DNA of 5,589 bases. Origin: Bacteroidota bacterium (lineage in GTDB: Bacteria; Bacteroidota; Bacteroidia; Bacteroidales; UBA1556). Position 1 is the first letter of the stretch. Each line of letters starts with the position of its first letter. The notes under the pieces are model-generated. The model saw nothing but the letters and a program-made list of their open reading frames with translations. It was not told the origin of the DNA and searched no databases. The DNA lies in NCBI GenBank assembly GCA_003648395.1, contig QMPB01000351.1, forward strand, positions 1 through 5,589, in the 5' to 3' direction. The translations under genes were made by a program, and so were the position numbers. This document shows, piece by piece, positions 1-3,374 of this stretch.

Positions 1-291
1 AAATAAATTAATCTTAGAACTTTTCTAGACTCTACTAAATAGATTTTAATTAAACCAGGTATTAATAAATGCGGATAGTATGTAGCTTCTACTATAAATT
101 CTTATTTTCATAATGCCACATAAAAATTTTTGTGCTAAACAGATTTATTGTAGATCATATTTATTTTCGGGGTAGATAAAATTAATAATTCTTGATAAAC
201 CATTATACAAAAGGTACATTGTTTAAAGAATACTATGGAATTATATTTGAGTTTATAATGGTAAGATAATAAGTAAATAATGAAGATTGTA
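1..291 (-). rRNA. rrnL: Large-subunit (16S) rRNA, domain II segment, runs off the window
   Basis: This is part of the mitochondrial large ribosomal RNA, read on the minus strand. The key signal is GTACCTTTTGTATAATGG (plus 200-217), followed by GGTTTATCAAGAA, a near-invariant domain-II block in metazoan 16S. Further downstream are CCCGAAAATAAAT, a TGTGGCA block near 115-122, and a CTACATACTATCCGCATTT...ACCTGGTTTAAT block near 50-95 that corresponds to the conserved region preceding 'CTGGTTT' in annelid and mollusc 16S. The 3' half, including the peptidyl-transferase region, lies outside the window. The 5' boundary is uncertain. Only about 74 nt separate GTACC from the trnV-like copy at 292-349, too little for a normal domain I. 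Either the gene is split, or it runs through that copy up to about 823. Identity as rrnL is firm; the boundary is inferred. Confidence 0.85.
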
Positions 292-345
292 TTTAAGTGG
301 CATGAGTAGTATGCTTGTCGTTTGTGTAAGAAAGTAATTAATCAC
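292..345. repeat. 54-nt direct repeat, copy A
   Basis: Positions 292-345 are identical to 824-877, an offset of 532 nt. The unit carries the trnV-like fold on the minus strand. Identity stops inside the 5' acceptor strand, where copy A has TTAAGTG and copy B has TTAGGTG. On the minus strand this changes an A-T pair to a G-T wobble and so keeps the stem. Confidence 0.95.
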
Positions 346-349
346 TTAA
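292..349 (-). tRNA. trnV: tRNA-Val-like, anticodon UAC, copy 1 (inside or just upstream of rrnL)
   Basis: The minus strand folds as a short 58-nt tRNA. It has a perfect 7-bp acceptor TTAAGTG/CACTTAA, a 7-nt connector in place of a D-arm, and an anticodon loop CTTACAC (anticodon TAC, T33, A37). A 4-nt variable stretch and a T-arm GCAT-ACTACTC-ATGC abut the 3' acceptor strand exactly as in a tRNA. The loop is the usual trnV loop, and trnV normally stands directly upstream of rrnL. Weak points are the missing D-arm and an anticodon stem with only three good A-T pairs. Positions 292-345 are identical to 824-877. This copy has no encoded CCA. It could be a functional duplicate, a relic, or a processing site. 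Confidence 0.5.
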
Positions 350-374
350 TGATAAAGTATGTATATACGGTCTG

Positions 375-398
375 GTTTATATAATAAATTATATAAAC
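375..398. repeat. Perfect 24-nt inverted repeat (hairpin)
   Basis: The arms GTTTATATAAT and ATTATATAAAC are exact reverse complements separated by AA, giving an 11-bp palindrome able to form a tight stem-loop on either strand. It sits between the two trnV-like copies. It could be a replication or control element or an rRNA helix. No function is assigned. Confidence 0.85.
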
Positions 399-664
399 GA
401 GAGAAATTGGACTAATAACAAAGAAGAGGTTTGTACACATGCTTATTTTTTATTTATCATATCCTACTACTTGGAAAGAAGTTATACTATTTATACTAAA
501 AAATATTTAGACTCGTTGAAAGATTGTAACTCTTATGTTAGTCTTTATAAAAATACAAGGTATATGGTTATAAAAGAATTATCCTAGTTGACGGCTTTCC
601 TTTCCCTTTTAAAGTAATGAAAAGTGGCGTATATTAGGGTCATAAGAAATTATCTTCATAAAGA

Positions 665-679
665 TTTTTTTTTTTTTTT
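665..679. repeat. Homopolymer run of 15 T (15 A on the gene strand)
   Basis: An uninterrupted T15 lies on the plus strand, followed by TATACGGGTATATAATAAT. Long T runs next to TA-rich tracts occur in the control regions of several invertebrate mitogenomes. Here the run lies inside the rrnL-like or unassigned segment. Its length may also be affected by sequencing slippage. Confidence 0.8.
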
Positions 680-772
680 ATACGGGTATATAATAATGTT
701 ATTAATAAGGCTTGTAAGTTGTTATAAAATAATTAGGTTTTATTTTATTTTTAGTTATAGGCCTTGTAAAGT

Positions 773-797
773 ATTTATTTGGATGAATAAAATAAAT
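773..797. repeat. Hairpin, 8-bp stem with 9-nt loop
   Basis: ATTTATTT (773-780) is exactly complementary to AAATAAAT (790-797), with the loop GGATGAATA. It lies about 27 nt downstream of trnV copy 2 in transcription order. It could be an rRNA domain-I helix or a control-region stem-loop. AT-rich composition makes chance plausible. Confidence 0.6.
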
Positions 798-823
798 AGT
801 TTTTAATGAGGTTGTTATATTGG

Positions 824-877
824 TTTAAGTGGCATGAGTAGTATGCTTGTCGTTTGTGTAAGAAAGTAATTAATCAC
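824..877. repeat. 54-nt direct repeat, copy B
   Basis: This is the exact partner of 292-345. The flanks differ, although weak similarity (TTGTAT.. upstream, AATGA.. downstream) may extend slightly beyond the identical core. The full identity suggests a recent duplication, concerted evolution, or selection on the unit. Confidence 0.95.
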
Positions 878-881
878 CTAA
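824..881 (-). tRNA. trnV: tRNA-Val-like, anticodon UAC, copy 2 (adjacent to trnC)
   Basis: This has the same fold as the copy at 292-349. The acceptor is TTAGGTG/CACTTAA with one G-T wobble, there is no D-arm, the loop is CTTACAC with anticodon TAC, and the T-arm GCAT-ACTACTC-ATGC abuts the acceptor. The wobble pair exists only on the minus strand (on plus it would be A-C), which supports minus-strand transcription. It starts two bases after trnC ends and is followed by ACCA, so the discriminator A plus CCA is written in the DNA. Its place just before an rRNA-like segment is the classical trnV-rrnL arrangement. The anticodon stem is weak, with three A-T pairs. Confidence 0.6.
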
Positions 882-882
882 A

Positions 883-947
883 TGAGATGGTACGGCATAC
901 ACTTAAAAATTTGCAATTTTTTGTTGTTAAATTTCAACTACACCCCT
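883..947 (-). tRNA. trnC: tRNA-Cys, anticodon GCA
   Basis: The acceptor GGGGTG/CATCTC pairs fully with two G-T wobbles, with a possible A-A mismatch on top. TA follows, then a D-stem GTTG/CAAC with loop AAATTTAA. The anticodon stem AAAAA/TTTTT carries the loop TTGCAAA (anticodon GCA). The variable region is AAGT, and a short T-arm GTG-TATGCCG-TAC abuts the acceptor. It lies 7 nt after nad4 stops, as trnC does in annelid-type orders. Confidence 0.85.
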
Positions 948-954
948 GGAGAAG

Positions 955-2298
955 TTAAATTATAAAATTAGGTAATGAGAAAATGAAAAGTGCGCCAGGA
1001 GTAAGATGAAGAATAAGGGTTGATTTTTGGCGGAAAGATAGGATAGCTGATGGGTTTGAATTGAATAAAAATGTTCCGTGATTATTGGTTGTATAAAGGA
1101 TTAAGGAATAGAGAGCTGAGAGGAAAAGAATAATTATAATGAAAGGAATAAGGTAGTTAGATATAGCTAGAATTCTTGTTGATAGAAGGATTTCTCTAGG
1201 GAGAGTTAAGAAGGGGGGAGCTGCTATGTTTATTATTACTCCTAAAAATCAGAATAAAGAAAAAATAGGAGCATATTCAAGGATACCTTTTGATAGTAAA
1301 AGTCTACGGGAGTTAGAAAATTCATAAGTTATTCTTGCTAGGCAGAATAATAAGGAGGATCTAAATCCATGTGCGATTATTATTAAGATTGCCCCGTTTC
1401 ATCCTGTAGTGTAATGGGTTAATATTCCAGCTAAAAATATTCCTATGTGGCTTACTGATGAGTATGCAATTAAGGATTTTATGTCAATTTGTCGGATACA
1501 AATAATTCTAGCTAGTAAGGCTCCTGTTAAGGCAATAGGTCTTAAATAATTTTGAATTAATTTATTTATGCTAGGTAGTATGAAGGAAATGCGTATTATC
1601 CCAAATCCCCCTAATTTTAGAAGAATAGCTGCTAGCACTATTGAACCTGCTAAGGGGGCTTCTACGTGAGCTTTTGGTAGCCATAAATGTAGTATAAATA
1701 AGGGAAGTTTTACTAAGAAAGCAAGAATTATGAAGTATCATATTAATATTGAGAATCAAGGGTTAATGGTTATTTGGGTTGTTTGAATAGAAAATATTAT
1801 ATGGAATAGTCTATTTTTAAATCATATAAAGGTTAGAAGAAGGGGTAAAGAGGCAATTACAGTGTATATAATTATGTATGAGCTTGCTAAGATACGTTCA
1901 GGCTGGTATCCTCATATTAAAATTAGAAGTAGAGTGGGGATTAGTGATGCTTCAAAAAAAATATAGAAAAAAATAGTTTTATTTATAGAGAAACATAAAA
2001 TTAAAAATAGTATTAATGTGAATAGAAGAAAATTGAAAATTTTATTAGAAGGTAGGTGAGCATAATTAAATCTAGATAAGATTATTAGTATAGAGATTCA
2101 CATAGATAGTATAATTAGAATTATTCTTAAGTTGTCAACATAAATTATATTTGAGCAAAAGTTAATTGAGGAAAAAGAGTATAATATGAATTTAAATCTA
2201 AAAGAAATTAGTATAATTAATAAAAAAATTATAATTGGTCAAGATAAAATTAAAGATAGAGAGGCATAGATAAAAGAGGAGATAAATAGTGTTAACAT
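955..2298 (-). CDS. nad4: NADH dehydrogenase subunit 4
   Basis: ND4 is a proton-pumping, antiporter-like subunit in the membrane arm of complex I in the inner mitochondrial membrane. The frame runs from ATG (2298-2296) to TAA (957-955), 447 residues, the usual length for the family. TGA must be read as Trp and AGA as Ser. Conserved blocks are FFEASLIPTLLLILMWG with Glu at about residue 116 (the family's key acidic residue), HLWLPKAHVEAPLAGS at about 204-219 with Lys about 209, LLKLGGFG, RQIDIKSLIAYSSVSH, HGFSSSLLFCLA and NMAAPPFLTL. The protein is hydrophobic throughout, as expected for about 13 membrane helices. The start overlaps the nad4L end by 7 nt (ATGTTAA), the widespread nad4L/nad4 junction. 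trnC follows after 7 nt. No frameshift or missing block is visible. Confidence 0.97.
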
Positions 2299-2579
2299 TT
2301 ATGTAAGGAAATTGCTGTTATTATTATTCCGTTTTTATGACGACTTATAGAAACTAGACACGCAAGGCCCAAAGTAGCTTCACAAACGGCAAAGCTTAAA
2401 ATAATAATTATTATGAAAGAGTTTATTATAGATAGATTTGAGAAGATAATTATGGAGAAAAAAATAATTATCAATAGTATAACCTCTAGAATTAGAAGAT
2501 AATTAAGCGTATGAGTTTTTTGTAGTATTAAAGTTATAGTTAATAAAACAAACATGATAAAGGTAAGTTTTAGAGGCAT
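2292..2579 (-). CDS. nad4L: NADH dehydrogenase subunit 4L
   Basis: ND4L is a small three-helix membrane subunit of complex I, homologous to bacterial NuoK, that helps form the proton path. The ATG at 2579-2577 begins MPLKLTFIMF and TAA ends the gene at 2294-2292, giving 95 residues, typical of the family. The diagnostic signature is AVCEATLGLACLVSISRHKN near residues 64-83, matching the family's CEA.LGL.LLV pattern with the conserved Glu in the third helix. The stop overlaps the nad4 start, so the two are probably translated from one bicistronic mRNA. Unlike most genes here, its 5' end is not directly next to a tRNA. A 71-nt spacer with a hairpin lies between trnT and the start codon. Confidence 0.96.
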   Translation of the reverse strand: MPLKLTFIMFVLLTITLILQKTHTLNYLLILEVILLIIIFFSIIIFSNLSIINSFIIIIILSFAVCEATLGLACLVSISRHKNGIIITAISLHKC

Positions 2580-2650
2580 AACAGAGATCTATGTATAGGT
2601 CTTTGTTTTGATTAAGAGGGTCAGGTTAATTAAATTCTTAATTTGTAAAA
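2580..2650 (-). promoter_or_regulatory. 71-nt spacer with hairpin upstream of nad4L
   Basis: This is the longest spacer in the nad5-trnC stretch. No tRNA fold convinces. AGATCTAT (2585-2592) and ATAGGTCT (2595-2602) form an 8-bp hairpin with a 2-nt loop, with one T-G pair on the plus strand that becomes an A-C mismatch on the transcribed strand. It sits a few bases upstream of the nad4L ATG. It may be an RNA-processing signal or the relic of a lost tRNA. The role is inferred. Confidence 0.35.
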
Positions 2651-2718
2651 TAGTATGAAGGAGTAACCCAATTGTTGATTTACAAAATCAATACCTCTAT
2701 GTTTTGGTTTTTCATACT
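2651..2718 (-). tRNA. trnT: tRNA-Thr, anticodon UGU
   Basis: The 7-bp acceptor AGTATGA/TCATACT is perfect. The anticodon stem TTGAT/ATCAA is perfect, with loop TTTGTAA (anticodon TGT, T33, A37). The D-arm has ACC/GGT pairing and the T-arm GGG-TTAC-TCC is short. The discriminator is A. The plus-strand reading would give anticodon ACA, so minus is chosen. It precedes nad4L as in the annelid P-T-nad4L order, but P is no longer next to it. Confidence 0.9.
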
Positions 2719-2735
2719 GAAAATTATTTATTTGG

Positions 2736-2798
2736 TTATAGAGGAAAGGAATTTCATAAATAGAGTTTAAATCTAGCGCAATTGTCTGCCACACTATA
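2736..2798 (-). tRNA. trnL2: tRNA-Leu (UUR), anticodon UAA
   Basis: The acceptor TATAGTG/CTCTATA has one T-T mismatch. The TGGCAGA block typical of leucine tRNAs is followed by the D-stem GCA/TGC. The anticodon stem TAGA/TCTA carries loop TTTAAAC (anticodon TAA). The T-arm is GAAA-TTCC-TTTC, directly before the acceptor. Discriminator A is followed by CCA in the DNA, which is unusual for a mitochondrial tRNA gene. Confidence 0.85.
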
Positions 2799-2810
2799 GA
2801 AGAGAATTGG

Positions 2811-2873
2811 TTGTGATTATAAAATTATACTGGCTAGATGCAAACTAGAGGTTCTCTATTAAACTAAATCACA
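2811..2873 (-). tRNA. trnA: tRNA-Ala, anticodon UGC
   Basis: The acceptor TGTGATT/AATCACA is perfect. TA is followed by D-stem GTTT/GAAC with loop AATAGA. The anticodon stem CTAG/CTAG holds loop TTTGCAT (anticodon TGC). The T-arm ATA-ATTT-TAT abuts the acceptor. The discriminator A is followed by CCA in the DNA. A one-base shifted acceptor (TTGTGAT/ATCACAA, 2811-2874) also pairs fully, so the ends may move by one base. The TA plus 4-bp D-stem favours the version given. Confidence 0.85.
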
Positions 2874-2883
2874 ATAATATAAA

Positions 2884-2950
2884 TAAACGCCAAGTGAATT
2901 TAACACTTATAAATTGATTTTCAAAATCAATTTCTGACTGAGAAACGTTT
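2884..2950 (-). tRNA. trnS2: tRNA-Ser (UCN), anticodon UGA
   Basis: The acceptor AAACGTT/GGCGTTT pairs fully with two T-G wobbles. The anticodon stem TTGAT/ATCAA is perfect, with loop TTTGAAA (anticodon TGA). The T-arm AAGTG-TTAAATT-CACTT is a full 5-bp stem with a 7-nt loop. The D-arm is short (TCT..AGA). The discriminator is A. In annelid-type orders S2 lies downstream of rrnL near nad1, so it is displaced here. Confidence 0.9.
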
Positions 2951-2961
2951 TGGTTCAGATG

Positions 2962-3023
2962 TGATGAAGGAAAATTTTCATATATTAATTTACAGTTAAT
3001 TGCTTTAGATCAGCCACTTTATC
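2962..3023 (-). tRNA. trnY: tRNA-Tyr, anticodon GUA
   Basis: The acceptor GATAAAG/CTTCATC has one A-C mismatch, followed by TG and the tyrosine-typical GCTGA D-arm (GCT/AGC). The anticodon stem ATTAA/TTAAT is perfect with loop CTGTAAA (anticodon GTA). The T-arm is short (GAA-AATT-TTC) and the discriminator is A. A competing fold uses TCAGAT/ATCTGA as acceptor and a 5-bp T-stem ATGAA/TTCAT, and would end in A plus CCA at about 2951. Identity is firm; the ends are less so. Confidence 0.85.
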
Positions 3024-3089
3024 TGATTTATAAGGCTATAATGGAGTGGTCCCTAAAGTTACAAGAAGAAAAATTTAATTTTATCAGAT
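3021..3089 (-). tRNA. tRNA-like fold between trnP and trnY, possibly degenerate tRNA-Leu (CUN)
   Basis: A perfect 7-bp acceptor ATCTGAT/ATCAGAT encloses a T-arm TTATA-GCCT-TATAA that abuts it on the minus strand, a 4-nt variable stretch (TCCA), and a loop TTTAGGG with anticodon TAG (Leu CUN, T33, purine 37). Leu(CUN) is otherwise missing from the window and belongs near L2, A and S2 in annelid orders. The anticodon stem GTAAC/ACCAC, however, has three A-C mismatches. The same stem on the plus strand (GTGGT/GTTAC) pairs completely through G-T wobbles, but its anticodon would be CTA with C33. The ends overlap trnY by 3 nt and trnP by 6 nt. It may be a gene needing repair or editing, a relic, or chance. 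Confidence 0.35.
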
Positions 3090-3146
3090 AATAACAAAGT
3101 TAATTTTTAACACCCAAAGTTAAGGTTTTGAATAAACTATTTTCTG
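3084..3146 (-). tRNA. trnP: tRNA-Pro, anticodon UGG
   Basis: The acceptor CAGAAAA/TTATCTG has one A-A mismatch. TA is followed by a perfect D-arm GTTT-ATTCA-AAAC. The anticodon stem TTAAC/GTTAA is perfect with loop TTTGGGT (anticodon TGG), and the T-arm TAAC-TTT-GTTA is perfect and abuts the acceptor. The discriminator is A. One base separates it from trnE, keeping the ancestral E-P neighbourhood. Confidence 0.92.
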
Positions 3147-3147
3147 T

Positions 3148-3213
3148 TAACTTTCACGATAGTTATCAATCTAAAATATGAAAAATTTTTGTATTATTTA
3201 TACTATAAAAGTT
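3148..3213 (-). tRNA. trnE: tRNA-Glu, anticodon UUC
   Basis: The acceptor AACTTTT/GAAAGTT pairs fully with one T-G. The D-arm is GTAT-AAATA-ATAC. The anticodon stem AAAAT/ATTTT is perfect with loop TTTTCAT (anticodon TTC). The T-arm is weak (GATA/TATC or GAT/ATC). The discriminator is A. It lies in the F-E-P order expected for annelids. Confidence 0.85.
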
Positions 3214-3230
3214 GGTTACATGAAGTATGT

Positions 3231-3294
3231 TACTTAAAGGAGAATTACCATAGCCGTTTCTTCAGAACGAAGCTTTATATTAAGCTATTTAAGT
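3231..3294 (-). tRNA. trnF: tRNA-Phe, anticodon GAA
   Basis: The acceptor ACTTAAA/TTTAAGT is perfect. TA is followed by a perfect D-arm GCTT-AATATA-AAGC. The anticodon stem TCGTT/AACGG has one T-G, with loop CTGAAGA (anticodon GAA). The T-arm is small (GG/CC core) and the discriminator is A. It heads the F-E-P run downstream of nad5, with trnR intervening. Confidence 0.92.
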
Positions 3295-3305
3295 GATATA
3301 GTTGC

Positions 3306-3366
3306 ATAAAAAGGAGAAAAATTCTCAAAAGTTGAGCCGAAATCAAGGTGCTTTAAGCTCTTTTTA
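3306..3366 (-). tRNA. trnR: tRNA-Arg, anticodon UCG
   Basis: The acceptor TAAAAAG/CTTTTTA is perfect. The very small D-arm is GCT-TAA-AGC. The anticodon stem TTGA/TCAA (plus an outer C-C mismatch) carries loop TTTCGGC (anticodon TCG). The variable region is TTTT and the T-arm GAGA-ATTTT-TCTC abuts the acceptor. It starts 8 nt after nad5 stops. In the usual annelid order trnR lies between atp6 and trnH, so it has moved across nad5. Confidence 0.88.
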
Positions 3367-3374
3367 AATTAGTA

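Larger units (their letters stand above)
350..823 (-). rRNA. rrnL: Probable rrnL 5' (domain I) segment, or decayed rrnL duplicate
   Basis: No reading frame here resembles a mitochondrial protein and no tRNA is convincing. The minus strand carries CATTACTTTAAAAGGGAAAG (plus 600-619), which resembles the domain-I motif 'AGTACC..AAGGGAAAG' that precedes GTACCTTTTG in annelid and mollusc 16S. About 40 nt further on is a weak second match, ATACCTTGTAT (plus 553-563), preceded by a TTCTTT run like that before the true motif at 200-217. The segment begins directly after a trnV-like gene, where rrnL normally starts. It also holds a perfect 24-nt palindrome (375-398), an 8-bp hairpin (773-797) and a 15-T run (665-679), features also seen in control regions. 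Alternatives are a control region or a pseudogene left by tandem duplication. I cannot choose among these without alignment and folding. Confidence 0.45.

Noticed and set aside
575..595. CAACTAGGAT on the minus strand as a possible 12S 'AACTAGGATTAGATACCC' core
   Set aside because: The match stops after ten bases and no other 12S hallmark occurs nearby.
624..806. Plus-strand 60-codon reading frame in the rrnL-like segment
   Set aside because: No resemblance to a mitochondrial protein, built on the T15 run (poly-Phe), antisense to all genes, and explained by AT-rich composition.
292..877. CRISPR-like array from the repeated 54-nt unit
   Set aside because: Only two copies with a 478-nt interval, in an animal mitochondrial genome; the unit folds as a tRNA.
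824..881. Plus-strand tRNA-Lys reading of the repeat (loop CGTTTGT)
   Set aside because: Needs G at position 33, has no 2-nt spacer before the D-arm, shares a base between two stems, and copy 2 would have an A-C mismatch in the acceptor.
1571..1759. Alternative minus-strand frames at 1571-1759 (within nad4) and 4282-4578 (within nad5)
   Set aside because: They are out of frame with the conserved ND4 and ND5 motifs and appear open only by chance.
2651..2718. Plus-strand reading of the trnT fold with anticodon ACA
   Set aside because: The minus reading gives standard UGU threonine and matches the strand and usual location of trnT.
3046..3062. Resemblance of GTAACTTTAGGGA to the 16S domain-V motif before the GGGATAACAGCG site
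   Set aside because: The following bases (CCACTCC) diverge at once and the surrounding rRNA structure is absent, so it is likely coincidence.
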